DNA of 45,879 nt from an uncultured Oscillospiraceae bacterium (GCA_902478455.1 CABSLJ010000003.1:1-45879), one strand, 5' to 3'. Counted from the first letter of the stretch, positions 24,602 to 33,761 are shown. Notes: a model not told the origin generated them from the sequence alone. Numbers and translations are program-made.

Positions 24602-25309
24602 TCAGTCGGTCGGAGCCTCTGGCATCTCCGGGTCGGGCGCGAGGGTTTCGCGCTCGGTGCTGCGCATGGGCTCGTCGTCCTCAGAGGAGACGGCAGAGGA
24701 CGTCTCCGGTTCGGTTCCCGTCGGCGCGTCGGACGAAGCGGTCGGTGCGGATTCCTCCGGCAGGGCGCTTGCGTCGGGCTGGGAGGAGTTGATTCCTTCG
24801 GACGCCGTGGATTCCGGGCCGCCCGCTTCGGGCGCGTGGAAGCCGTGCATGAAACCGCCCAGCTCGGTGGAGCTGATGTCCCCGCCGATGACCCTGCCGT
24901 CCAGAATCAGCAGGTTGGCCCGCACGCCTTCGGTCTGTCCCGGATAGTTGGTGATCTCATAGGTCCACCGCTTGCAGCGCTCGCCGCAGTATTTGCTCAG
25001 ATCCAGTCCCTGTTCCTTTTGAATGTCGTTGTACTTTTCATAGACCTCGTTGAAGGTTTCCGGTATGATGACCTCACAAATCTCCACAGGTTCCCCGCTT
25101 GCTTGCCAGCCAAACTGGGAGAGAAAGTCGAGCCGGGCGGTATTATCCTGCGCGGACAGGCTGTATTTCCCCAAGGCGGATACAGCATAGTTCTCATCGC
25201 CCCCTCGCCCAAACAGCAGAAAGCACAGCAGCACCATCAGGATGATGACTACGCCCCACACAATCAGCTTTTTTTTGGATGCCTTCATAGATACCACAAA
25301 CAAACCCAT
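24602..25309 (-). CDS. DUF4830-type membrane-anchored protein
   Basis: 235 residues. A short basic N-terminus and a membrane helix (about 15-33) put the rest outside. Residues 45-145 match what I recall of DUF4830: DFLSQFGWQASGEPVEI, VIIPETFNEVYEKYNDIQKE, GLDLSKYCGERCKRWTYEIT and a closing NLLILDGRVIGGDI. Cys residues in the CGERC segment could form a disulfide. The last 80 residues are low-complexity Ser/Glu/Pro/Ala, as in wall-spanning or linker regions. Function unknown. ATG 25309 with GGGGGCGA is used; a second ATG seven codons on has no ribosome site. Confidence 0.8.
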   Translation of the reverse strand: MGLFVVSMKASKKKLIVWGVVIILMVLLCFLLFGRGGDENYAVSALGKYSLSAQDNTARLDFLSQFGWQASGEPVEICEVIIPETFNEVYEKYNDIQKEQGLDLSKYCGERCKRWTYEITNYPGQTEGVRANLLILDGRVIGGDISSTELGGFMHGFHAPEAGGPESTASEGINSSQPDASALPEESAPTASSDAPTGTEPETSSAVSSEDDEPMRSTERETLAPDPEMPEAPTD

Positions 25310-25506
25310 TCGCCCCCTGTCCTTAGTGCCGGTAGGCCGCCGGCGGAGGGCGGTCCCGGGTTCTTTCGGCCGGCCGGGTCCGCCCTCCTGTCAGGGGAAA
25401 GCCCGCCGCAAAGATTTACTTATATATATGCGGGAGGGACGGGTGGAAATGATTCAAAAGAAGGCGGCAAGCCCCTTTTCCAGGGATGATTTTTTCAATT
25501 CAGGGG

Positions 25507-25986
25507 TCAACGGTTGTTCAGAGCGATAAACAGGTCGAGATAGCCGGCAAAAGCCACCCACAAGGCATAGGGGACCAAGAGCCAGGCGGCCGCGCGGCTG
25601 ATTTTGGAAAAGACCCAGATACACAGCAGGATAAAAACGAGCAGCACGGCAAGCACCGCGACCGAAAGCCAGTACTGCTGCAGGCGAAAGAAGACGATAG
25701 ACCACGTAAAATTGAGAATCAGCTGCACGCCGTAAAGGAAGAGGGCGCGGTATTTCTCCTGAGGCGCGGCGTCGCTGACATAAATCAGATAGGAAGCAAC
25801 GCCCATCAGCAGAAAAAGGATGGTCCACACCACCGGAAAGAGCCAGCCCGGTGGAGAGAGCGGCGGCTTGACAAGGTCCTGATAGACCTGCATGGAGCCC
25901 ATGGTCAGCAGGGCGCTTAAGCCCCCGACCAGTACGGTGGGAATCAGCAGACAGATCAGAAGCGGTTTCCAACGGATTTGAATCAT
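25507..25986 (-). CDS. tspO: TspO/MBR family membrane protein
   Basis: Five-helix membrane protein of 159 residues that binds tetrapyrroles and related ligands in its family. Helices are at about 7-28, 47-70, 79-99, 104-124 and 131-151. Family features include PPLSPPGWLFPVVWTILF, NFTWSIVFF and the last helix with WVAFAGYLDLFIALNN. AGGAGG lies 9 bases before ATG 25986; the ATG three codons upstream touches the ribosome site and is rejected. The physiological ligand here is unknown, and no haem genes are in the window. Confidence 0.93.
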   Translation of the reverse strand: MIQIRWKPLLICLLIPTVLVGGLSALLTMGSMQVYQDLVKPPLSPPGWLFPVVWTILFLLMGVASYLIYVSDAAPQEKYRALFLYGVQLILNFTWSIVFFRLQQYWLSVAVLAVLLVFILLCIWVFSKISRAAAWLLVPYALWVAFAGYLDLFIALNNR

Positions 25987-26066
25987 GATGCGCATCCTCC
26001 TTGTGGATATGGAATCTCCCCGCCTTTTGGACGCGGCGGAATGGGGTTCCAGATATTCTCTTATCT

Positions 26067-26072
26067 ATTATA
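26067..26072 (-). promoter_or_regulatory. Possible -10 box upstream of tspO
   Basis: Minus strand TATAAT (26072-26067), with TGCAT before it, about 85 bases upstream of the tspO start. No convincing -35 at 17 bases, so support is moderate. Confidence 0.4.
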
Positions 26073-26203
26073 ATGCAGCGCGGCGGGCGGAAATGCCCGG
26101 CGGCGGGCGGTTGTGCATATTGTTCGGAAAACAGACGGCGTTATGCGAAAGGTACGGAAATTGGCGATTTTCTCCGTTCAATTGGTTACTAAATTAACAT
26201 TGG

Positions 26204-26232
26204 TTGAAATCGGTACGGTAAAATGATAGAAT
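26204..26232 (+). promoter_or_regulatory. Promoter of the apbE-rnf cluster
   Basis: TTGAAA (26204-26209), 17-base spacer, TAGAAT (26227-26232) with TG one base before the -10. Transcription would begin near 26240, 70 bases before the apbE start. Confidence 0.7.
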
Positions 26233-26309
26233 GTAAACCGTTACAGCGGGAACCTCGTCCCTGCGTCTGTGCGTGCACAAAAAAGCAAATGTCTCCGGGA
26301 GGAATGGAA

Positions 26310-27398
26310 TTGAACAACGCCGCCGCAAGACCGTCTTATAAAATACACGCCCTTCTGGGAATCGCGCTGCTGCTTGTGGCCGGGACGGTCCTCTGGCTTT
26401 ATTTCGGGCAGGGAACCAGCCAGACCCCCTACGAGAGCACCGATCTGTTGATGGGCACCTATGTGCAGCAGACGGTATACGGCAAAAACAGCGAACAGGC
26501 GGCGGAGGACGCCGCTGCCCGCATCAGCGAACTGGAAAGCCTGATCTCCTGGCGGGTGGAGGATTCCGACATATACAATATCAACCGCCTGGCCGGCGTG
26601 GAATACACCGACATCGACGAGAGGACCTTCTCCCTTCTGGAACGCTGCCTCGATGTGGCCAAGCAGAGCGGCGGCGCTTACGACCCGACCATCTACCCCC
26701 TCACCGCCCTGTGGGACATCGGCGGAGAGGATCAGAAGGTTCCCACCGCGGAGGAAATCGGGGAATTTCTCCCCTATGTCGATTACCGCGGACTGCGCCT
26801 GAAGGAAGAAAACCGCTCCGCCTCCCTCAAATACAAGAAAACCGCCCTCGACCTCGGCGGCGCCGGCAAGGGAGCGGCCTGCGACGAGGCGGTCGCCGCC
26901 TATCAAGCGGCCGGCGCGGACGCCGCCATCGTCTCCGTGGGCGGAAGCGTCGGCGTGTACGGAACCAAAGAGGATGGTTCCGACTGGAAAATCGCCATCC
27001 GCGACCCGTTTTCCGAGGAAGAAAGCATCTCCTCCATCGGCACACTGCACATCGAAAGCGGTTTTATCTCCACCTCGGGCACCTATGAAAAAAGGTTTAC
27101 CGAGGACGGCAGGACTTATCACCATATTCTCGACCCCACGACCGGCTATCCGGCCGAAAGCGACCTCGTGTCCGCCACCGTATGGCACGAAAACGGCGCG
27201 ATGACCGACCTGCTCTCCACCGCCTGCATCGTGCTCGGCCGTGAGGAAAGCCTCCCCCTGCTCGCCCACTACGGCGCGCAGGCCGTTTTGGTCGGGGCCG
27301 ACGGTTCCCTCTACTGCACCGAAGGAATCAGAGATCGGGTCGTCCTCAACGACGCCGAACGCGGCCTGGAGGTTTTGACGGCCGATGGAGCGCAGTAA
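26310..27398 (+). CDS. apbE: ApbE flavin transferase (FMN:protein)
   Basis: Attaches FMN from FAD to Thr/Ser of exported redox proteins; Mg-dependent, acts outside the membrane. 362 residues: one N-terminal membrane helix (ALLGIALLLVAGTVLWLYF) as anchor, then the ApbE domain: LLMGTYVQQTVYG, SWRVEDSDIYNIN, KKTALDLGGAGKGAACD, VSVGGSVGVYG, YHHILDPTTGYPAE and the metal-site LLSTACIVLG. The frame opens earlier, but GGGAGG at 26297-26302 favours TTG 26310 (spacing 7); ATG 26304 would be only one base away. It lies 1.3 kb upstream of rnfC on the same strand, and RnfG and RnfD carry its target threonines, so those are its likely substrates. Confidence 0.95.
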   Translation: MNNAAARPSYKIHALLGIALLLVAGTVLWLYFGQGTSQTPYESTDLLMGTYVQQTVYGKNSEQAAEDAAARISELESLISWRVEDSDIYNINRLAGVEYTDIDERTFSLLERCLDVAKQSGGAYDPTIYPLTALWDIGGEDQKVPTAEEIGEFLPYVDYRGLRLKEENRSASLKYKKTALDLGGAGKGAACDEAVAAYQAAGADAAIVSVGGSVGVYGTKEDGSDWKIAIRDPFSEEESISSIGTLHIESGFISTSGTYEKRFTEDGRTYHHILDPTTGYPAESDLVSATVWHENGAMTDLLSTACIVLGREESLPLLAHYGAQAVLVGADGSLYCTEGIRDRVVLNDAERGLEVLTADGAQ

Positions 27399-27783
27399 CG
27401 GGCGCGCCCGGCTTCCCCTCTGGGGCAGACGGGACGTATGGATTGTTCTGACCGCGCTGTTATCGGCGCTTCTTTTGTGGCTGTGGTTTTCCCGCTCCGG
27501 CGAGGGAACCACGGCGGTCGTCTCCCGGGAGGGCCGGGAGCTCTACCGGATTGATCTGCTGGCCGTGACCGAACCCTACCGGATCGAACTCGATGGCGAC
27601 TATTGCGCGACGCTTCTCGTCGAACACGGCGCCATCCGTTTTGAGCAGGCCGATTGCCCCGATCGGCTCTGCGTCCGCGCAGGCAGGTTAATGCGCGCCG
27701 GAGAGGCGGCCGTCTGCCTGCCCGCCGGAATCACGGTGCAAATTGAGGGAGGCGGCAGGGACACCGACGCCTTCACCGGATGA
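27385..27783 (+). CDS. NusG-domain-II protein, membrane-anchored
   Basis: 132 residues. One membrane helix (about 17-36), then an exported beta-rich domain of the NusG-II type: TTAVVSREGRELYRIDL, a LVEHGAIRFEQADCPDRLCV stretch with the paired Cys typical of the family, and AAVCLPAGITVQIEG at the end. The CPDRLC cysteines may form a disulfide or hold a cofactor. Such proteins recur beside ApbE and Rnf-type genes; role unknown. It overlaps the apbE end by 14 bases, which supports co-translation. Confidence 0.88.
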   Translation: MERSNGRARLPLWGRRDVWIVLTALLSALLLWLWFSRSGEGTTAVVSREGRELYRIDLLAVTEPYRIELDGDYCATLLVEHGAIRFEQADCPDRLCVRAGRLMRAGEAAVCLPAGITVQIEGGGRDTDAFTG

Positions 27784-27902
27784 TTTTCCCGGGCAGCCGG
27801 CAGGGCGCACGCTCCGCTTACATAACATGCGGCGGCTTCTCTCCCGAAGCCGTGCTGAGGACTGTATCTATGAAGGAACATTCCCCCTTTGGGGAGACGG
27901 GC

Positions 27903-28409
27903 ATGCGCCCGCAGACCCAAAAACTCGCCCTGTGCGCCCTGCTGTGCGCGCTGGCGGTGGTCCTTTCCGGACTGGAAGCGCTGATTCCGCCCCTGCCCAT
28001 GCTCCCGCCGGGCGCCAAGCTGGGGCTTTCCAATATTGTCACCATGTTCGCAGCCGGAAGCGTGGGCATTCTTCCCGCCCTTTTCATCGCCCTGTTCAAG
28101 GCCCTGTTCGCCGGACTGACGCGCGGACTGGTCGCCGGCGCGATGAGCCTGGCCGGCGGCCTGTGCAGTACAATGGCGATGGCCCTCCTGTTCCGCCGGG
28201 CGGCAAAGCAGGTGGGACTCATCGGCGTGGGCGTCGCCGGGGCGCTGACCCACAATCTGGCCCAGTTGGGCGTGGCCTTTCTCCTGGCGGGAGGCGCGGT
28301 CGCCTTTTACCTGCCGTGGTTGCTGCTGTTCGCGCTGCTGACCGGCACGCTGACCGGTCTTCTGCTGCGTTCCATTCTTCCGCTGTTGGAGAGGATTCCC
28401 TTTATTTAA
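27903..28409 (+). CDS. Gx-transporter family membrane protein (heptaprenyl diphosphate synthase component I-like)
   Basis: 168 residues and about five membrane helices. The start QKLALCALLCALAVVLSGLE and the PPGAKLGLSNIVTMFA motif are typical of the Gx/Hpre_diP_synt_I family. The old annotation as a prenyl synthase subunit is doubtful; the fold is like substrate-binding subunits of ECF transporters, and the genes sit next to NusG-II and ApbE genes. ATG 27903 is chosen because GGGGAG ends 6 bases before it and the first helix follows; earlier in-frame ATGs at 27780 and 27870 would add unstructured residues. The substrate may be a quinone or flavin precursor, a guess from context. Confidence 0.85.
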   Translation: MRPQTQKLALCALLCALAVVLSGLEALIPPLPMLPPGAKLGLSNIVTMFAAGSVGILPALFIALFKALFAGLTRGLVAGAMSLAGGLCSTMAMALLFRRAAKQVGLIGVGVAGALTHNLAQLGVAFLLAGGAVAFYLPWLLLFALLTGTLTGLLLRSILPLLERIPFI

Positions 28410-28701
28410 GACAGAAAACGTTATCATAATCTTTTTGGTCCTTGCGAATGATTGCCCCCGTACCTGGCCAATTGCGCTTTTCAAAAAGCGCCGCCGTTAT
28501 TTTGCCGTCTTTTTGTCCGGCGACCCGCCGTCTTGGCCGGTCCCGGCGATCAACATAGGACGGGCGGAAAAGCCAAAGCCGGGCCGGCGCCGCGCCCTTC
28601 GCTGCCGAGGAAGCCAAAACCTCCTGGCAGGAAGCGGGACGCGCATCCGCGCCTGACGGAACACTTTTGACCGCCCGATTCAGGAGGAAGGGAAGGAAAC
28701 T

Positions 28702-30060
28702 ATGGGAAAAACTGAGGAACTTCGGTTCCCCACCCGGCCTTACCACACGCACGGAGGAGCGCATGTGCCGCACCGAAAGAATACTGCTCAGTTGGAATCG
28801 GTCGTCATGCCCTGTCCCGATCAGGTGATTCTGGCCATGCAACAGCATTTGGGAGCGCCCTGCATTCCCACCGTCAAGGTTGGGGACAAGGTCAGCGTCG
28901 GCGATGTGGTGGGAGACAGCGACAAATACGTGTGCGCCCCCATCCATGCGAGCATTTCGGGAACCGTGTCCAAAATCGTGGAGCTGCTTCTGCCCACGGG
29001 GCAGAAAACGCAAGGTGTTGTCATCGATTCGGACGGAGAGATGCGCATGAGCGAACGCATTGCCCCGCCCAAGGTGGAGAGTCTCTCCGACCTGCTCGCA
29101 GCAGTGCGGGCCTCGGGCCTGGTCGGCCTTGGCGGCGCGGGCTTTCCAGCTCATGTCAAGCTCAACATTCCGCCCGATAAGAAGGTGGACACCCTTCTGG
29201 TCAATGTTGCCGAGTGCGAACCCTATATCACTGCCGACCACAGGGAAGCGCTCGAAAATTCCTGGGCGGTATTCTCCGGCGTTTATGCGCTCAAGGACCT
29301 TCTGGGGCTCAAGCGGGTGCTCATCGCCGTGGAGAAAAACAAGCCGGACGTCATTGAAATCCTGCGTAAAATTGCTGACAACAACCAGGCCGACCCGCAA
29401 AACGAGGTGCGCATTCTGCCGCTGGAATCCAACTATCCGCAGGGTGCGGAAAAGGTGTTGGTGCAGGCCTGTACCGGCCGGCGCATCCCCAAGGGAAAGC
29501 TGCCCTCCGACGTCGGCTGCCTTGTGATGAATGTCACTTCGGTCGCCTTTCTGGCCAACTATCTAAAAACAGGCGTCCCGCTGATCTCCAAACGGCTGAC
29601 GGTGGACGGCTCGGCCATCGCTTGCCCCCAGAACGTCATCGTGCCCATCGGCACGCCGATGGAAAAGGTGATTGAATTCTGCGGCGGCTACCGTGTGCCT
29701 CCCAAAAAGCTCCTGATGGGTGGTCCCATGATGGGCATGGCCCTCACGGACGACTCTCTGCCTGTGCTCAAGCAGAACAACGCCCTCCTCGCCTTTGACG
29801 AGCTCGAAGCCCGACTTATGGAGCCCTCCGCCTGCATCCGCTGCGGGCGGTGCGTACAGAGTTGCCCAATGCACCTCATGCCTACCCTCATTGAGCGGCA
29901 GGTGCAGCTGAAAAATGCCGAGGGACTTGAAGCCCTGAGCGTGGCCACCTGTATGGAATGCGGCTCGTGCGCCTACAACTGCCCTGCCGGCCGTCAGCTT
30001 GTGCAGTCCATGCGGCTGGGCAAGGCCATCTTAAAAAACGCAGGAGGTAGGAAGGCATGA
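28702..30060 (+). CDS. rnfC: Rnf complex subunit RnfC (NADH-binding)
   Basis: Peripheral cytoplasmic subunit that takes electrons from, or gives them to, NAD in the ferredoxin:NAD oxidoreductase. 452 residues. An N-terminal barrel-sandwich-like segment precedes the Nqo1/51-kDa-like FMN/NADH fold (LGGAGFPAHVKLNIP near 146-160, NVAECEPYITAD). Two [4Fe-4S] motifs lie near the C-terminus: CIRCGRCVQSCP from Cys378 and CMECGSCAYNCP from Cys417. There is no long Ala-rich tail as in proteobacterial RnfC. First gene of the six-gene rnfCDGEAB operon; its stop overlaps the rnfD start by four bases. The 292-base gap before it shows no defensible promoter, so it may rely on the apbE transcript. Confidence 0.97.
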   Translation: MGKTEELRFPTRPYHTHGGAHVPHRKNTAQLESVVMPCPDQVILAMQQHLGAPCIPTVKVGDKVSVGDVVGDSDKYVCAPIHASISGTVSKIVELLLPTGQKTQGVVIDSDGEMRMSERIAPPKVESLSDLLAAVRASGLVGLGGAGFPAHVKLNIPPDKKVDTLLVNVAECEPYITADHREALENSWAVFSGVYALKDLLGLKRVLIAVEKNKPDVIEILRKIADNNQADPQNEVRILPLESNYPQGAEKVLVQACTGRRIPKGKLPSDVGCLVMNVTSVAFLANYLKTGVPLISKRLTVDGSAIACPQNVIVPIGTPMEKVIEFCGGYRVPPKKLLMGGPMMGMALTDDSLPVLKQNNALLAFDELEARLMEPSACIRCGRCVQSCPMHLMPTLIERQVQLKNAEGLEALSVATCMECGSCAYNCPAGRQLVQSMRLGKAILKNAGGRKA

Positions 30061-31025
30061 CAAACGAAAAACTCCTGGTTTCCCCCTCTCCGCATCTGCG
30101 GTGCGGGGACACCACCCAAAAACTGATGCTCGATGTCATCATCGCCCTGATTCCCGCGGCGATCGCCTCGGTTATCCTCTTCGGCTGGCGGGCACTGCTC
30201 GTTCTCGCCGTGACGGTGCTCTCCTGCGTTCTCTCCGAGTACGTCTGCCGCAAAGTGATGAAGCGGGACAACACAATCGGCGATCTGAGCGCCGTGGTGA
30301 CGGGCATCCTGCTCGCCTTTAACCTGCCTGTCAGCATCAATCTTTTCATGGCCGCCTTCGGCAGCATTGTGGCCATCGTCGTTGTCAAGCAGATGTTCGG
30401 CGGCATCGGCCAGAACTTTGTCAATCCCGCATTGACAGCCCGCATCGTGCTGATGACCTCCTTTCCGACCGCCATGAACACCTGGACCGCTCCCTTCGCC
30501 TACACCGGAGCTTCGGCCGACGCTGTGACCACCGCGACCCCTCTCGCCGTTCTCCAAGGCACCGCCGAAGGTACGCTGCCGAGCTATCTTGACCTCTTCC
30601 TGGGCTTGCGCGGCGGCTGTCTGGGCGAAGTGTGCGCAGCTGCCCTGCTTTTGGGCGGCCTCTATCTCGTGGCCCGCCGGGTCATCAGTCCGGTCATTCC
30701 GCTATGCTATCTGGGCACAGTGGCCGTCTTCGCCCTGATTCTGGGGCAGGACCCGCTCGTGCATCTGCTTACGGGCGGTCTGCTGCTCGGCGCTATTTTC
30801 ATGGCGACCGACTACACCACCTCCCCGCTGACCTTCAAGGGGCGCATCGTCTTCGGCATCGGCTGCGGCATTCTGACCGTGCTCATCCGTCAGTTCGGCG
30901 CGCTGCCCGAGGGCGTCTCTTTCTCGATTATCATCATGAACATCCTCGTGCCGCATATTGAGCGGCTGACAAGACCCAGACCGTTCGGAGAGGAGGGCGC
31001 CCGGCGTGAAAAGGCTCACTCTTAA
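30057..31025 (+). CDS. rnfD: Rnf complex subunit RnfD (flavinylated membrane subunit)
   Basis: Integral membrane subunit, 322 residues, about nine helices of the NqrB/RnfD fold. The motif DAVTTATPLA has Thr161 at the position that carries covalent FMN in RnfD/NqrB (usual motif S/T-G-A-T; here the Gly is Thr). Conserved elements such as GDLSAVVTGILLAFNLP, GGIGQNFVNPAL and FMATDYTTSPLT are present. Overlaps rnfC by four bases and rnfG by 20 bases. Confidence 0.96.
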   Translation: MTNEKLLVSPSPHLRCGDTTQKLMLDVIIALIPAAIASVILFGWRALLVLAVTVLSCVLSEYVCRKVMKRDNTIGDLSAVVTGILLAFNLPVSINLFMAAFGSIVAIVVVKQMFGGIGQNFVNPALTARIVLMTSFPTAMNTWTAPFAYTGASADAVTTATPLAVLQGTAEGTLPSYLDLFLGLRGGCLGEVCAAALLLGGLYLVARRVISPVIPLCYLGTVAVFALILGQDPLVHLLTGGLLLGAIFMATDYTTSPLTFKGRIVFGIGCGILTVLIRQFGALPEGVSFSIIIMNILVPHIERLTRPRPFGEEGARREKAHS

Positions 31026-31593
31026 AGGGGTGCTCATCCCCACGGTCTGTCTCTTTGTCATCTGTCTGGTGGTGACGGCGCTGCTCGCCGGCACCAACCT
31101 GCTGACCAAGGATGCCATTGCTCAGCAGACCCTCTTAAAGGAGCAGAATTCCCGCAAGGAGGTCCTTCCCGCCGCAGAAACCTTTGACGGTGTGGACACC
31201 GACGGCGACGGGACCGCCGATTACTACCAGGGGCTCGACGCCTCCGGCCAGGCGGTGGGCTATGTCTTTATCACCGAAAGCAAGGGCTACGGCGGCGCCA
31301 TCAAGGTGATGACCGGCATCACCTCCGACGCGCAGGTCTCCGGCGTTGTCCTTCTTGAGCAGGAGGAAACCCCCGGTTTGGGTGCAAACGCCACCCAGGA
31401 AAGCTTCCGGGCGCAGTACACCGGTCCCGTACCGGAGGACGGCTTCACCGTCCTCAAGAACGGAGGATCCACCGCGGACAATGAGATCGACGCCCTGACC
31501 GGCGCGACGATTTCCTCCAAGGCCGTGACCGACGCAGTCAATCAAGCGGTGTCGGCCTACCAAGAGCTTCAAGCAAAAGGAGGCGCGAACTGA
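31006..31593 (+). CDS. rnfG: Rnf complex subunit RnfG (flavinylated, extracytosolic)
   Basis: 195 residues: one N-terminal membrane helix (about 7-28), then an external FMN-binding domain. The flavin attachment motif is DALTGATISSKAV; Thr168 is the acceptor used by ApbE. GYGGAIKVMTGI and EQEETPGLGANA are typical for RnfG/NqrC. GTG 31006 is the start, 9 bases after AGGAGG, within the end of rnfD. It passes electrons between RnfD and the RnfA/E pair. Confidence 0.97.
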   Translation: MKRLTLKGVLIPTVCLFVICLVVTALLAGTNLLTKDAIAQQTLLKEQNSRKEVLPAAETFDGVDTDGDGTADYYQGLDASGQAVGYVFITESKGYGGAIKVMTGITSDAQVSGVVLLEQEETPGLGANATQESFRAQYTGPVPEDGFTVLKNGGSTADNEIDALTGATISSKAVTDAVNQAVSAYQELQAKGGAN

Positions 31594-32276
31594 TGGCAAA
31601 ATCTTTGGGACATGAATTTACCAAGGGCATTATCAAGGAAAATCCCGTGCTGCGCCTTGTGCTCGGTACCTGCCCGACCCTGGCGGTTTCCACCGCCGCC
31701 TCCAATGCAATCGGGATGGGCATCGCTGCCACGCTGGTGCTCGTCTGTTCCAACGCTGTGATCTCTCTGACCCGCCGTTTCATTCCGGACAAGGTACGCA
31801 TTCCGGCCTACATCACCATCATCGCCGGCTTTGTGACCATCGTACAGATGCTCGTCAAGGCCTTTACTCCGGACATCGACCAGGCGCTGGGCATCTACCT
31901 GCCGCTGATTGTGGTCAACTGCATCATTCTCGGCCGCGCCGAGATGTACGCCAGCAAGAACAAAGTGCTCCCCTCCATCCTGGACGGTTTGGGCATGGGC
32001 GTCGGCTTCACCGCCGCGCTGCTGCTCATGGGCATGATTCGCGAACTCTTGGGCACCGGCTGCCTGTTCGGTATGCCCGTCACCACCAGCTTTATGGACC
32101 CGGTGCTCATCTTCATCCTGCCTCCCGGCGGCTTCTTCGTCTTTGGACTCTTAATCGCCTTGGCCAACAAGCTTTCCGGCGAGAAGAAGGCCCCCGAGTC
32201 GGTCGGCTGCGCAGCCTGCCCAATGCGCGCAGGCTGTACCAAAATAGCGGAGAAGGAGGGCGAATGCCATGATTAA
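31593..32276 (+). CDS. rnfE: Rnf complex subunit RnfE
   Basis: Membrane subunit of 227 residues with six helices, homologous to RnfA and NqrD. Family signatures NPVLRLVLGTCPTLAVST and LGIYLPLIVVNCIILGRAE are present; the Cys in each takes part in the membrane [2Fe-2S] centre shared with RnfA. The C-terminal tail adds VGCAACPMRAGCTKI, four cysteines in a short cytoplasmic tail of a sort not needed for that centre; metal binding is possible. Start touches the rnfG stop; end overlaps rnfA by 8 bases. Confidence 0.96.
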   Translation: MAKSLGHEFTKGIIKENPVLRLVLGTCPTLAVSTAASNAIGMGIAATLVLVCSNAVISLTRRFIPDKVRIPAYITIIAGFVTIVQMLVKAFTPDIDQALGIYLPLIVVNCIILGRAEMYASKNKVLPSILDGLGMGVGFTAALLLMGMIRELLGTGCLFGMPVTTSFMDPVLIFILPPGGFFVFGLLIALANKLSGEKKAPESVGCAACPMRAGCTKIAEKEGECHD

Positions 32277-32877
32277 AAGTTTAGTCGCCATCTTTCTAGC
32301 ATCCATTCTGACCGAAAACTACGTGCTCAACAAGTTTCTGGGCATCTGCCCCTTCCTCGGCGTTTCCAAAAAGCTCAACACGGCCGTGGGCATGAGCACT
32401 GCCGTCACCTTCGTCATGGTGCTGGCCACCGCCGTCACCTGGCCGATCTATACCTATCTGCTTGTACCGAACGGATTGAGCTATCTGCAGACCATCGTCT
32501 TCATCCTGATCATCGCGGCGCTGGTCCAGCTCGTGGAAACGGTGCTTCGGAAGTATGTGCCCTCCCTCTACAATTCGCTGGGCATCTATCTGCCGCTGAT
32601 CACCACCAACTGCGCCGTGCTCGGCGTGACCATGCTGGTCATTGAAAAGGGCGCGGCCGATCCCTCCTTCGGCTACGTGCAGTCGCTGGTCAACGCTCTC
32701 GGCTCGGGCATCGGCTTCCTCGTGGCCATGGTGCTTTTCGCAGGCGTGCGCGAACGCCTGGAAGCCTGCGACATCCCCGAAACCCTCAAGGGACTGCCGA
32801 TCACCCTAGTGGCGGCCTCTCTGGTGGCCGTGTCCTTTCTCGGCTTTCAGGGGCTGGTCGACGGGTTGCTGGCCTAA
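32269..32877 (+). CDS. rnfA: Rnf complex subunit RnfA
   Basis: Membrane subunit of 202 residues, six helices, inverted-topology partner of RnfE. ENYVLNKFLGICPFLGVSKK and LGIYLPLITTNCAVLGVTML supply the two conserved Cys for the shared iron-sulfur centre. Good length for the family. Starts inside the rnfE end and is followed by rnfB after an 18-base gap with AAGGAGGAG. Confidence 0.97.
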   Translation: MIKSLVAIFLASILTENYVLNKFLGICPFLGVSKKLNTAVGMSTAVTFVMVLATAVTWPIYTYLLVPNGLSYLQTIVFILIIAALVQLVETVLRKYVPSLYNSLGIYLPLITTNCAVLGVTMLVIEKGAADPSFGYVQSLVNALGSGIGFLVAMVLFAGVRERLEACDIPETLKGLPITLVAASLVAVSFLGFQGLVDGLLA

Positions 32878-32895
32878 CAGAAGGAGGAGAGCGTT

Positions 32896-33705
32896 TTGAA
32901 TGAACTGATTTTACCCATCCTCATCGTCGCGGGCATTGGATTGATTGCCGGACTGGGTCTGGCCATCGCCTCCATTGTAATGGCGGTCCCCAAAAACGAG
33001 AAGGCTGAAAAGGTGCTCGAAGTGCTTCCCGGCGCCAACTGCGGCGCATGCGGTTACTCGGGCTGTTCGGGTTACGCTGAGGCGCTCGCCAAGGGTGAGG
33101 CTGCGCCCGGGCTATGTTTTCCCGGCGGGGCGGCTGTTTCGGCAGCTATCGCTGAAGTACTCGGCGTGGAAGCAGGTAAGGTCGAGTACAAGACCGCACT
33201 TGTCCACTGCATGGGTACCTATGACAACACCTCGGACAAAATGGAATACCAAGGGCTTTCCTCCTGCGCAGCGGCTGCGCAGCTTTTTGGTGGAATTGGG
33301 AGCTGTTCTTACGGCTGTATGGGTCTCGGCGATTGCGCCGCCGCGTGCGACTACGGGGCCATCACCGTCTGCAACGGCGTGGCGAGCATCAATCCCGAAA
33401 AGTGCAGGGGCTGCTCCAAATGCGTGGCGGCCTGCCCCAAAAAGCTCATCTCCTTTGTGCCGCTGAAGCCCCAGGCGGTGGTCCGCTGCTCCAACTGCGA
33501 CAAGGGCGCGGCGACCCGCAAGGTGTGCAAGACCGGATGCATCGGATGCATGAAATGTGTAAAGGCGTGTGAATTCGGCGCCGTAGAGGTCAAAAATTTC
33601 CTTGCGCGGGTTGATCCCGAACGGTGCACCGGCTGCGGCAAATGTGTGGAAAGCTGTCCGCAGGGTTGCATCACCTTCTTTGAGGCGGTCCCGCCGCAGG
33701 AATAA
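32896..33705 (+). CDS. rnfB: Rnf complex subunit RnfB (ferredoxin-like electron entry)
   Basis: 269 residues. One membrane helix (about 4-26), an Fe-S domain (NCGACGYSGCSGYAEAL, with a distant Cys in LCFPGG), then polyferredoxin motifs CRGCSKCVAACP, CIGCMKCVKACEFGA and CTGCGKCVESCPQG plus a CSNCDKG segment. It takes electrons from reduced ferredoxin at the cytoplasmic face. The start is TTG 32896, 6-7 bases after AAGGAGGAG. Gene order CDGEAB is that of clostridial and acetogen Rnf. A very strong terminator follows. Confidence 0.97.
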   Translation: MNELILPILIVAGIGLIAGLGLAIASIVMAVPKNEKAEKVLEVLPGANCGACGYSGCSGYAEALAKGEAAPGLCFPGGAAVSAAIAEVLGVEAGKVEYKTALVHCMGTYDNTSDKMEYQGLSSCAAAAQLFGGIGSCSYGCMGLGDCAAACDYGAITVCNGVASINPEKCRGCSKCVAACPKKLISFVPLKPQAVVRCSNCDKGAATRKVCKTGCIGCMKCVKACEFGAVEVKNFLARVDPERCTGCGKCVESCPQGCITFFEAVPPQE

Positions 33706-33761
33706 GCCAATGTGCGGCACGCCCGCGCCGGTCTTTGCACCAGAGGACGGTCACAACGACA

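Noticed and set aside
26241..27512. 423-codon minus-strand frame opposite apbE
   Set aside because: Antisense shadow of a gene with all ApbE motifs.
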